Both the position numbers and the translations under genes were made by a program. DNA of 64,000 nt from Lophius americanus. Taxonomy: Eukaryota; Chordata; Actinopteri; Lophiiformes; Lophiidae. The stretch covers positions 62,001-126,000 of the forward strand of contig JBBDHG010000522.1 in assembly GCA_037951165.1 (NCBI GenBank), written 5' to 3'. The notes beneath the pieces were generated by a model, which saw only the letters and a list, made by a program, of their open reading frames with translations, did no database searches and was not told the DNA's origin. Below are positions 12,095 through 22,126 of the stretch, one piece after another. Every line of letters starts with the position of its first letter. The first letter of the stretch is position 1.

Positions 12095-13165
12095 ATGCAT
12101 ATATATATATGTATGTATGTGTGTATATACGTATAGTGTATATGTATGTATGTGTGTATATACGTATAGTGTACATGTGTGTATGTGTGTATATACGTAT
12201 AGTGTATATGTATGTATGTGTGTATATACGTATAGTGTACATGTATGTATGTGTGTATATACGTATAGTGTATATGTATGTATGTGTGTATATACGTATA
12301 GTGTACATGTATGTATGTGTGTATATACGTATAGTGTATATGTATGTATGTGTGTATATACGTATAGTGTACATGTATGTATGTGTGTATATACGTATAG
12401 TGTATATGTGTGTATGTGTGTATATACGTATAGTGTACATGTGTGTATGTGTGTATATACGTATAGTGTACATGTATGTATGTGTGTATATACGTATAGT
12501 GTATATGTATGTATGTGTGTATATACGTATAGTGTACATGTATGTATGTGTGTATATACGTATAGTGTATATGTATGTATGTGTGTATATACGTATAGTG
12601 TACATGTATGTATGTGTGTATATACGTATAGTGTATATGTATGTATGTGTGTATATACGTATAGTGTACATGTATGTATGTGTGTATATACGTATAGTGT
12701 ACATGTGTGTATGTGTGTATATATGTATAGTGTACATGTGTGTATGTGTGTATATATGTATAGTGTACATGTGTGTATGTGTGTATATACGTATAGTGTA
12801 CATGTATGTATGTGTGTATATACGTATAGTGTATATGTATGTATGTGTGTATATACGTATAGTGTACATGTATGTATGTGTGTATATACGTATAGTGTAT
12901 ATGTATGTATGTGTGTATATACGTATAGTGTACATGTATGTATGTGTGTATATACGTATAGTGTATATGTATGTATGTGTGTATATACGTATAGTGTACA
13001 TGTATGTATGTGTGTATATACGTATAGTGTACATGTGTGTATGTGTGTATATATGTATAGTGTACATGTGTGTATGTGTGTATATATGTATAGTGTACAT
13101 GTGTGTATGTGTGTATATATGTATAGTGTACATGTATGTAGGTGTGTGTATATATGTATGGTGTT
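12095..13165. repeat. 33-bp minisatellite, about 31 units
   Basis: The unit begins TATATACGTATAGTGTAYAT and ends with GTATG/TGTG strings, 33 bp in all. Because 33 is divisible by 3 and the unit lacks stops, open frames of about 365-390 codons run on both strands (11-residue protein repeats such as MYVCVYIRIVY). These are artefacts of the repeat. Units alternate TATATG and TACATG, giving a 66-bp higher-order pattern. The segment 12428-12789 is identical to 12758-13119 at an exact offset of 330 bp (ten units). Later units have ATATATGTAT in place of ATATACGTAT, consistent with CpG loss. Confidence 0.97.
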
Positions 13166-13179
13166 GGTGTGTATACATA

Positions 13180-13940
13180 GTGAATATATGTGCGTATATT
13201 ATCAGATGTAACAGAAATGACTGGAGGTCAAAGTCATCGGTGACCTCAGTCCCGACACAGGTAGATTAATTATAGAACCTATGAGGTTGGAGTAATTTCC
13301 TACTGAAGGAGCTCCTGAGTGGGTCTACCATATTGTGGCGGGGGTGTGAGGCGTTGTCCGTGATCCTATCCTATCAACCACCGCTCCCTGAGACCAGCTC
13401 AGAACCACAGACCTTCCCTTATGACTTTGTTAAGACCGTTTACATCCTGGGCTTTGATGTCTCCCCCAAACACACCAGAGTACAGAAATGGTTTCTCCCC
13501 ACGACACCTGAGAACAAACCCCGAGTCGAAGTTAAGTTTCACCCTTCAACACAACACCAGGGAGACCTAAGTCTGAAACATCACACTGATGCTGCAAGCC
13601 TGGCGGGGGGTCCCCCAAAGCGCCCCCGAGGCTCCGCTCCCACACCCCATTAGAGTGGCCGCGGCGCCTACGTCCCCACACCTCATCCCAGCATCCACAG
13701 GAGGGAAATTACCAAGGAAATTGGCGTTATTTCACCAGCATCCGACACCGCTCCGGTCCTCAACTGCCTAAATGGACTATTACCCCCTCAGTGTGCTCTC
13801 CCTCTAGGAGATCTGGGTTTGTCAGCTTCTCTCTCCCACGCAATCAGCGCTATCTCAGTCCACGCCCCCGGACATGTGGAAGGAAAACTACCGAAGGGTC
13901 CCTTCCTCTCCTCGGATGCTGCTGCTGCTCTTGTCGTATG
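13180..13940. other. Noncoding sequence, nothing recognised
   Basis: The 106-codon ORF at 13333-13653 has no recognisable domain, no splice context and Pro/His-rich composition, so I treat it as chance. Confidence 0.45.
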
Positions 13941-13944
13941 TCGT

Positions 13945-14128
13945 ATGCCCTTCCTGACGCAACCCTCCAATTTATCCGGGCTTGGGACCGGCACTAGATG
14001 TGGCCGGGTGGGCTGGCAGCACCGAGGACTTTTCCTGAGGGTCCACTCTGGCCCACTTTTTACTTGGATTCCAACCCCAGTCCCCTCGACCAAAGTCAGG
14101 GGTGTATTCCACTGAGCTACCTAGCATC
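13945..14128 (-). mobile_element. tRNA-derived SINE, minus strand
   Basis: Read on the minus strand it starts with an A-box-like TAGCTCAGTGG, then a B-box-like GGTTGGAATCC (one mismatch to GGTTCRANNCC). The body contains, on the plus strand, GCCCTTCCTGACGCAACCCT and CGGGCTTGGGACCGGCACTA. The body is shared with 39600-39775 and partly with 51525-51588. It is a retrotransposed tRNA-like head, not a tRNA gene. Confidence 0.7.
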
Positions 14129-14171
14129 TTTATCATCCGATCGCAATTATTTCTCATTATTGATGATGAGG

Positions 14172-14283
14172 AGGACCGAAGCACAGTGGCGCATTTTGTG
14201 GCATTGTTGCCTCACCGCAGGAAGGTTGTGGGTTCAAGTCCACCGCTAGCTTTAAAGCCTTTTTATGCAAAGTTCGTATGTTG
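14172..14283 (+). mobile_element. tRNA-derived SINE, plus strand
   Basis: Has an A-box-like GTGGCGCA region, TTGCCTCACCGCAGGAAGG, and a perfect B box GGTTCAAGTCC at 14231-14241, followed by a body-like TTTATGCAAAGTTCGTATG. This is the familiar fish GCACGGTGGCGCAGTGG head in decayed form. It lies next to the opposite-strand SINE at 13945. A shorter copy lies at 38838-38900. Confidence 0.75.
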
Positions 14284-14930
14284 AGTAATTGCAATAATCA
14301 CTTCCAGTCACACAACAACGGAAAAGTCGTGTTTCTTCACTGTTTCCTAGTCGAGGTGCGTACTGGTTGACCTTATTCTGCTTCGAGTGGGGGGGGGGGA
14401 AACATGATCCCTTTAGCAGCAAAAAGAGCATTCAGGCTATAAATGTTTGTATCTCGTAGAGCCTGACTTTTGAAGTTTGTCACTGATCCTGAAGTCACAA
14501 AGTCAAATATTAATATTCGCACATTGTGGTTTCAATCCTATTGTAAAAAGAAAAACGGCCAATATCTTGAAGGAGTTAGTTTTGTAGTAAAAACGATACA
14601 ATATGGTACGACTCAAATTCATTTTGCATCCATGGGCAGTTTGTTTAAGACATTTATATCGACTTTGTCAGTTTGGCCAACGACTCCGAGGAATGAGCTG
14701 TTATTGATGCTTTTCAAAATTTGCGTTCTCCTCCTCTCCCCAGGAGAGGACATGGGGCGGAGCCATAACTGTCAAAACGACCCCAATGCCAAAGTAATCA
14801 CTGTATTTGTTATCATGCCTGTAAACTTTAACCCTAGATTGTTGTTGTAAATAACAATGTATCCTAAGTTTATTGATCTAAAGGAACGTCATCGTTTCCA
14901 GGCTGATCGATTCAGCTCCAGGCGATGACG
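14284..14930. other. Noncoding sequence, nothing recognised
   Basis: Poly-G at 14390-14399. The 126-codon ORF at 14470-14850 has no domain. No gene recognised. Confidence 0.45.
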
Positions 14931-14939
14931 TCATTATAT

Positions 14940-15245
14940 CCCCGAGAAGCCACCACGGATCCTTCGTGTTTACACTATAACTCAAAAACTACGTCGTGGA
15001 TCCCTTTCAAATTTAATATATCCACAGACTTAAGTGCGATGAAGAGTTAGACTCATTTTGAGGAAAGCCGGTTGTATATTTCTGACACTACGGGGAGATT
15101 TAGCTTCAAAACTACTCGGACACAACTTCCTAACCGTTCGGTCCGATTTAGTCTTAATTTGATGCCTATGAATCAGAGCATCTATCTCGTACGCATCATA
15201 TTTCACTCGAATACTTCGTATTTACTCACCAGAGGGAGTTCAATC
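14940..15245 (+). repeat. Dispersed repeat family Q, copy 1
   Basis: Collinear with 28530-28790: GGATCCTTCGTGTTTAC, ATAACTCAAAAACTA, TATGAATCA, ATCTATCTCGTA and a closing CTCACCAGAGGGAG. The middle (TTTCTGACACTACGGGGAG to GATTTAGTC) also matches 27690-27785. Unclassified low-copy interspersed repeat. Confidence 0.75.
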
Positions 15246-16150
15246 CGTGTAGTTGTCTGTACAACACAGGGGATTGGGGGCTTCTCAGGGACAGGACAGG
15301 CCTAGCCTTGACGCTTGAAGGCCTACGTACTTTCTTCGATAGGGTGGGATGAGCTGAGGTTGCGATTTGGAACTCCATTGCTAGATGACACTAAATTTCA
15401 CGCAACGGATCTTCCGATAACTCATGGTAATTGTTCTTAAGCCAATTAATCGTCAGCTGGAATTCCATGATGGCGACAGCTACCATCAGAGGGGCGACAG
15501 TCGGCCCGCCGTGGTTTCTGGAGTGGCATCAGATAAGTGCTTGTGAATAGTGTCGCATCAGCAGAAAGTTGTTTTTGTGTCCGTCTTTCATCCCTCCACT
15601 TACCGGTGCATCTGAAGTCCCTACATGCTCCACAACATAATCTGTTGGCGACCCTTCTGATACCGCCAGGCGGGCTTTCATCACAAATTGTATTGTCAGC
15701 GCTCAAATACTTTCATGCATACCCCCCCCCCCCCTCTCTTTCTCTCTCTCTTCATCTTGCTTATATACATTTTATTTATTATGAGTAGGCGCTAGCGCCG
15801 GCACTTGAGTTCTAGCAGCTCAGGCAGTTCTTGCCGGGGCCGTTTCTTTTCTTTTTTTCTCCTCGATTTCTTGCAACCGGTCCAGGGTTGCAATCAGTAT
15901 TCAGGCAGATAATCGTTGACGCCGTGCCAGTATTTGCACAGCCGAGCAAGTTTCCCCCCTCTGTTCCTCCCTCCATCTCCGAGGCAGAATTCATGGCAGG
16001 CTGTCCTCCGAGTGTGACAAGCGGAACTGTGTGATTAATTTGGGCCAGTTGTTTTAATGTGCTCCGGGATGCGCAGCGCTTATTGTCTTCCCCTCGCACG
16101 TCTAGCGGAATCTGACAGAGAAAAAAGGTCCAGGAGAATCCAGAGACCCA
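15246..16150. other. Noncoding sequence
   Basis: 15370-15415 carries a short string also seen near 61525 (GCTAGATGACACTAAATTTC type), a common fish repeat tail. Poly-C/CT lies at 15721-15750. Otherwise nothing recognised. Confidence 0.45.
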
Positions 16151-16154
16151 TCCC

Positions 16155-17300
16155 TCCCTCTCTCTCTCTCTCTCTCTCTCGTTCTCTCTCTCGGTTGGAC
16201 TTTTCCCTCTTGGCCCTATCTCCTCATTTCAGGGCCGAGCCACGGGGTCGTCATGGGGGCCAGCCCGGGTCGAGGCCCGGCTCCAGCCAGGGCCGCCAGC
16301 AGAATAAATCTCCTGCCCCTGAAGTGTTGAAAGCTGTGTAAATGTCAATCGCATCCATCTCATGTACTCGCCGGTGGGGGGGAGGGAGGGGAGGGGAGGG
16401 AGGGGAAGGTTAGAGAGGCAGGGATGGATGTGGACCAGCCCTCCGCTCCAGCTGGTCCCCCGTTACCCTTGGTAGCCGGTGTTTGCCAGGTGCAGATGTA
16501 ACTTGGTGCTGCCTGCCTATGAAGAGCCAGCCAGATAATTTTTTTGGAGGGGGGTGGGGGGGATTTGTTTGTTTTGTGAACATCTTTGAGAGACACAAAC
16601 CTCGGGGGGCTTGGCTCCTGTCAGGCAGCTTAGCTGAGCTGCACATCTCTGCGATTTTAACAACGTCCCCCCTGACCGGCGGACGTGCTGCTTGGGGAGC
16701 TTTTTGTTTGGGCTACATTTGCATTCGTTTTTTTTTCCCTCACGCCGCCTCGCCGAATAACTTTACCTGTCGTTGATATTCAGGGGAGCAAAGGTTGCCG
16801 AGCGGCGACTCACAAATACCAGCCGGTCGTGTCGTTTCGTAGGTTTTGACTCAACCACAACAGCACCGACGGGAAAAGACGACTCCATCGCCGCCGCCAC
16901 CAATCCGCTCCCTCATCACAGCAGCGTCCCCCCCGCCTGTTCTTACCGCTCTTTCCCGCTGCGTTCCACCTGCCCCCCCCATACCCCCCCACTGTGCCGC
17001 GTCCCTCTCCGCCTCCATCGGAGCCCTAGCTAGTATTCCTCTTTACGCTCCGCCGCGGTGCGCGCTTCTTGTAAAAGGATAAGCGCCACGCTGTGCTCTT
17101 TTGATATTATTTTTCCTCCTCGCCGGCTCCTGCCTCATATCCGGCGGCACGGCCGCCGCCGCCGCCGCAGAAACAAGGCCGGGCCCGTACGCGGGGAATA
17201 GACTGATCCAGTTGTTCCTCTCCGTCGCCGGGGTTTAAACGGGGTTTAAACACGTCCCCGGGAATAGAGAGGAACTCGCCACCGCTGTGAGATCAAAGTC
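16155..17300. other. GC- and CpG-rich stretch
   Basis: (CT)n at about 16158-16195, G-rich 16375-16410, (CCG)n at about 17151-17170, and a tandem GGGGTTTAAAC pair near 17230-17252. CpG is visibly denser than in neighbouring DNA. No start exon or TATA-type core promoter was recognised. Confidence 0.45.
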
Positions 17301-17895
17301 GTCTTTTTCCGGCTGCACGCCAAGAATACATTTACGCCGCTTTCCTCGGGGGGCTGGGGGGGAAGCTGGAGGTCAATCTAGCTTTTTTTTGGTGATGAGT
17401 AGCCGAATGAAGATGGAGAGAATCATCGGCGTGAAACCGCGAGGGCAGCCAATGGGAGGTGATTGCAGGTTGTGATGTTCCCTAACAGACGACGTTGATA
17501 ATTAATTTTTCCCATGTACTCGCTCTGAATGGGGGGGATTGATTGACAAGATGCCTGAGCTGCTCTCAACCGCTAATAACCGCTAATAACCGTTAATAAC
17601 CGTTAATAACCGTTAATAACCCACAATATGTCATGAAATGTTTTTACACGCCACAGGAGAAAAGGCCGCAGTGAAATGCGGCCCGACTTTTCCACTAATG
17701 TGTCGTTCCGAGGGCATGTGGGTAGTTACCGGGTTTATTTCTACAACTGTGTGAATGTAACACCAAACGTGTTTGAAGTCCCCGACAGACACACATATAG
17801 ATAAAGAGAAACTTTGTTAACCCTCTAAGGGGGAATTTGGTCTAACAGCAGCTCCAACAGACAGACATTGTAGACGTGACTAGAAATTAAGACCT
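17301..17895. other. Noncoding sequence with decamer array
   Basis: Apart from the decamer array at 17568, nothing recognised. Confidence 0.4.
17568..17617. repeat. Five tandem 10-bp units AACCGYTAAT
   Basis: Two AACCGCTAAT units followed by three AACCGTTAAT, then AACCC. Each unit contains AACCG, a fit to the MYB core YAACNG (each unit is preceded by T or C). Confidence 0.95.
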
Positions 17896-18570
17896 ATGTG
17901 TGTGTGTGTGTTTGTATGTGTGTGTGTTTGTATATGTGTGTGTGTGTGTGTGTGTTTGTATGTGTGTGTATATTTATGTGTGTGTGTGTATATTTATGTG
18001 TGTGTATATGTGTGCGTGTATATATATATGTGTGTATATATATGTGTGTGTGTGTGTGTGTATACATGTGTGTGTGTGTATATATATGTGTGTGTATATG
18101 TGTGCGTGTATATGTGTGTGTTTAAATATGTGTGTGTAGATATATGTGTGTGTAGATATATGTGTGTGTAGATATATGTGTGTGTATATATATATAGGTG
18201 TGTGTGTGTGTATATATGTGTGTTTAAATATGTGTGTGTAGATATATGTGCGTGTATATATATGTGTGTGTATATATATATAGGTGTGTGTGTGTATATA
18301 TGTGTGTTTAAATATGTGTGTGTAGATATATGTGTGTGTAGATATATGTGTGTGTATATATATATAGGTGTGTGTGTGTGTGTATATGTGTGTGTTTAAA
18401 TATGTGCGTGTATATATGTGTGCGTGTATATATATGTGTGTGTATATATATATAGGTGTGTGTGTGTATATATGTGTGTTTAAATATGTGTTTGTAGATA
18501 TATGTGCGTGTATATAATTGCGTGTATATATGTGTGTGTGTATAAGTATAGGCATATACGTGTGTGTATT
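17896..18570. repeat. TG/TA-rich array with about 84-102-bp macro-repeat
   Basis: Mostly (TG)n and (TA)n, but TTTAAATATGTG recurs at 18121, 18223, 18307, 18395 and 18479, and TATATATATAGGTGTG recurs between these. The spacings are 102, 84, 88 and 84 bp, so the tract is a higher-order tandem repeat. ORFs through it are artefacts. Confidence 0.9.
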
Positions 18571-18945
18571 ATGTGTCTGTGTATACACACAAACATCCGC
18601 ATACACACTAAGACAAAAATATACACATGTTAATTAAAATACAGGAGTAAAGTATGAAGACAAGGGAAAGAGTTTGATCTCCGTGTGTGAATAGATGCAG
18701 AATGGATTAAAGAATAAAGGACGTAACAGAGCAGCAGATCCAGTTATACACAGATACACTCTAGTTTTGTGTATTTGACTTTACATGCATTACATCACAA
18801 ATACAGTTGTTTTTTTTAAATCCTATTCTCAAGAACTCCTCAGTATCTAGATAACCTTTGACTCCTTTCTATTCGCTGATGTCCTCCATTTTTTCTTCTC
18901 TCGTTTATCTTCAAATCCGAGAAACACGTTTCATTTACACACATA
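18571..18945. other. Noncoding sequence, nothing recognised
   Basis: No gene or repeat recognised. Confidence 0.4.
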
Positions 18946-18949
18946 TGAT

Positions 18950-19090
18950 GTACGTGTGTTTGTTTATGTGAAGGATAACGTAAAAACTACTGGACCGATT
19001 TGCATGAAATTTTATCCAAATGTAGATTTTGGCACATCCTAGATTTGATAACATTTTGCTGGTGTTTAATGTTTCATGGCATTTAAAATG
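18950..19090 (+). repeat. Short dispersed-repeat-like segment
   Basis: The string AACGTAAAAACTACTGGACC followed by GATTTGCATGAAATTTTATC resembles, as I remember, a common fish repeat (AACTCAAAAACTATTGGACG followed by GATTTTCATGAAATTT). It shares the ACTCAAAAACT-type block with family Q. Confidence 0.4.
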
Positions 19091-19117
19091 AAATAAAATA
19101 AAATGATAAATTGTTCG

Positions 19118-19400
19118 GAGTAGTGACCTCACAAAGCGGCTATTGCTGCCTTTGTTCCTTGGATTCCTTTTATGTTTCTTTGGGGTGGAGCTCGGGGCTC
19201 AGTTCCAACAGCTCTTTTGATTCCTTTAATGATCAATTGGGGGTGGAGCTGGTGGCTCAGTGGGGCTGAACAGAGACACCGAAGAGGAAGGTGCAGTAGA
19301 TGAGCGGCTACAGAGTATTTTGAGAGATACTACGAGAGTTTGTTGGTTGATTTAGAGGCTGGCAAGAACTCAGACAGAAATGGAGGTCTGCATGAATTAA
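19118..19400 (+). repeat. Dispersed repeat family R, copy 2
   Basis: Starts GTGACCTCACAAAGCGGCTA and TTGCTGCCTTTGTTCC, matching the reverse complement of 32772-32800, and continues through GATTTAGAGGCTG and AACTCAGACA to TGCATGAATT. The GGGGTGGAGCT...GGCTCAG block occurs twice, an internal duplication. Confidence 0.85.
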
Positions 19401-20880
19401 AAAAAAAGATAATCCTAAACCTTGGGTACTTAGTGCCTTCGCGGAGGTCTGCGCTCTCTAAGTGCTTTTTTTTCTAGTTGACAATAACTTTGACTTCAAC
19501 TTTAATCTCGGAAACATGCATCAACTTTAATCCCAGTTGTTATCGGGTAGTTGTGTATCCGGTCTTTGTGTTTGGGCATGAAAGCATCACTTCCTGATCT
19601 TAACGGGGATAAGACAATATCCCAGATTAGGGAAACCGGAATATTCTAGCTGGATTCTCCCAGAGAAACTCACTTTAGCTCGTATACATTGCTGATTTCT
19701 TTTTATAGTGATTATTTATTCCATATATAATTCTATGTATGTATTAACACATAATACCTGGGAGTTTTTAGCTGATTATTGGTTATAATGTTGACGTTAT
19801 AGTTATTACTAGTTATAACGTAGTTATTACCAATAGTTGTAAATTTTTTCCGACATTTTACATCAAGTAATCAACATTCTTTTAATGACATTATTAAATA
19901 AAGTAATAGTTATTATAAATATAGTAACTTTGAAGGTGAAAGCAGGATAGTCTGAGAAGAAAGTCTGTGCAGCAGAAATCCACATAACAGGAAATAAATA
20001 AATTTAAAAGAGTAAGAGCAGTTACAATAAAACAATATTAACAAAAATTGGAATTCCGTTCACATAGTCAGTGTTCGGCAGTTTGAGAAGTCATCCGTGA
20101 TTAATAGCCGCACTGAGAAACACTTTAACGCTAGCGTCACAATGAAATTATCGGACTGTCTTTTAGTCTCGGTGACATTTTCAGCGGGATTATGGGTCTC
20201 CTCTTCTTCACTCCCGCACTTATGTTCCTGGTGCTTCTGAAAAGTGAGGAATAATCAATGCTGCAAGTAGAAAGCCTCTTATTTTATTTTTTTCCCTGTA
20301 TATAAACATCCTCCAGGTTTACGTCGTCATGTTCTATAGAAGGGACGTTTTGCTCTTTTGGAGTTTTTATTTTTTACGGATAAGGATGCAGCACACGGTA
20401 ATAAAACCTCCTGAGGGGCCGAGCCACAATCTTTTCCTGCCAGCTGCTGCATCTCCTGTCAGAGTCGCATGAATCCAGGCGAATGGAAGCCCCCCCCCCA
20501 CCCCACCCCTGACTCTCCTCTCCCTCCTGAGAGATCTTGGCCAGTGAACCCTCGCACTGATTACTCTCGTTACTTAATTATACATTTGGACCCACCGCAC
20601 CGGCGACAAAGGGCCACTGTGCCTCCGTTGACCCAGCTCCCTCCACATTGTGCCAGGCGATGAAAGGGAGTCAAACAAAATAAAGAGGGTCCACTTAAAC
20701 ATGTTGCCGCAGGAACTTAATTGACAGATTGGTGGCAGTTTTTTTTCTTTCCCACTGGGGGGGGCCTCTCTGCCTACGCTTCAATTGCTCTGCCCCCCAT
20801 GTGTCCTACTGTGGGGTCCGGTGGGACTCGCCTGCAGCCGGACCGCTCTTGTTTCCACGGCCTCCCTCTCCAATGTGAGA
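19401..20880. other. Noncoding sequence, nothing recognised
   Basis: 19680-20060 is AT-rich. A C-run lies near 20490. 20400-20680 is repeat-free. No gene recognised. Confidence 0.45.
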
Positions 20881-20924
20881 GGAAGGAGAGGAAGGAGTTC
20901 CTTTAACTCTTTAATGTCCTGCTC

Positions 20925-21040
20925 AATCCCAGTGACAACATGCAAAGATGAAGGGGTCAAGGATAGAGCCCTGAGGGACACCACGTGTCAAAGGGGGCTA
21001 CCGAGTAGGAGGTATAAGACCAGTTATTTAATCTAAAAGG
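20925..21040 (-). mobile_element. LINE reverse-transcriptase fragment
   Basis: The minus strand encodes, with frame decay, a version of the RT motif GVPQGSILDP (ancestral GVPQGSxLGPLLF), read from about 21000 back to 20960. The L2/Rex1 (CR1-like) group is likely. Short 5'-truncated remnant. Confidence 0.65.
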
Positions 21041-21882
21041 ATGGAATGTGTTGCGTTTGTGTTTTTAAGCCCTGAACAAAGCATTTAAGACATTTGATTA
21101 AGATTCTTGTGTAAGTCAAGGTTATTAAATTTATCTTTAATTCCACACATACTTTTTCTTTTTATCACACATTTCTGCAATATTTGTCCAAAGTTGAATC
21201 CGTCCTTCATCGCTGTCCAAAATGAGAGCTCCAACTCTCTCACCCTCTTGTTGTCACTTACAAGGCCAGACGTCTTCTTCTATTTATTTATTTATGTATT
21301 TATTTATTTTTCGAGATAACCCGACTGCGTCCCGTTCGGAACGACTCGACGTAGGAAAGTTTGAAGTGTTGAGGGGAAAAACTCATTTCTTTTCTTCATT
21401 GAGGTTGGCGCTGGTTTGGCCTTTGGAAAGGAAAAAAAAACGAAGAAGACGAGTTATAATACGACCTCTTCATCGCTGCAAATTAAAGGCCGGTTTTTGT
21501 CACGAGGTGGATTTGAAATTCCGCTCTTCATCGCTATTCGGACCTCTCTCTGTCCTTGGTCTTTTATAACGAGACCTATGGTTTTATATTATTCATGTTG
21601 TTGTTGTTTTTTCTTCCTCCTCCTCCTCCTCCTCCTGTAAATGTATGAACTGGAGTTTTGAAAACTATCTTAGACTCCGACACTCTCCTCCATGTCTTCA
21701 TCCGCGCTGAAAGCTGTCACTGAATGAGAGGTTAAGCTCACATACCCAAAAAACAACATCTGCATCAATTTTGGGCTGCGGGGGGGGGGGGGCGAGGGGA
21801 GCTGGGGGCAAGTGGGGGAGTGGTGGGGGAGGCAGATGAATAATTCCTGATATTTCATGGCTCTGTCTCTTTTCTGTTACAG
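21041..21882. other. Noncoding sequence upstream of the candidate exon
   Basis: (CCT)n at about 21617-21635 and a poly-G run at 21780-21792. The last 40 nt form the pyrimidine-rich splice acceptor region of the exon at 21883. Confidence 0.5.
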
Positions 21883-21912
21883 TGTGACAGCCAGAGTGAC
21901 GTTGACGACAAG
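21883..21912 (+). CDS. Candidate 30-nt micro-exon, AUTS2/FBRSL1 family
   Basis: Seen: a CTGAT branch-point-like motif about 30 nt upstream, a pyrimidine-rich tract ending in ttacag, 30 nt open in phase 0, then AAG followed by gtaagag, a near-perfect 5' splice site. The codons give CDSQSDVDDK. From memory of the family, human AUTS2 has CDSDSDQEEK and FBRSL1 a similar CDS-DDK stretch before a conserved SEKLF region, so about 6-7 of 10 residues agree. These are nuclear proteins linked to Polycomb-type transcriptional regulation and neurodevelopment. Early AUTS2 introns are extremely long, which fits an otherwise noncoding window. I found no SEKLF-type next exon downstream, so the following intron would exceed 42 kb. 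Inference: the + strand is the gene strand. A 10-residue acidic match can arise by chance, and the paralogue (auts2a, auts2b or fbrsl1) cannot be decided. Confidence 0.48.
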
Positions 21913-22126
21913 GTAAGAGTGCCTTTCCTGTATTTTTTTCCCGCCCCCCCCCCTACATGAAGTGTCGGGGAGTTGTGAATAACAAACCTGAGATCTCGAC
22001 TGGAGGCGGGAGACACTCGCAGTTTGTTGTGCTTCAAGGGGAAAGACGCCGCCGTTCCCCCTCTAGTTTATCCGTCGCGTCTTTCAGGCCAACGAAAGTG
22101 AAAAAGGAACTAAAGCTGATTTGAAT

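Noticed and set aside
12063..13269. ORFs of 364-392 codons on both strands
   Set aside because: They are direct consequences of a 33-bp stop-free tandem repeat; there is no start context, domain or non-repeat sequence.
13333..13653. 106-codon ORF
   Set aside because: Looked exon-like in composition but lacks a domain, family match and splice sites.
14172..14283. Possible tRNA gene
   Set aside because: B box is perfect but no cloverleaf or anticodon stem can be formed; it is a SINE head.
16155..17300. CpG-island promoter of a gene
   Set aside because: CpG-rich but no first exon, initiator or TATA context could be supported.
17974..18606. 210-codon His/Thr/Tyr ORF
   Set aside because: Translation of a TG/TA microsatellite.
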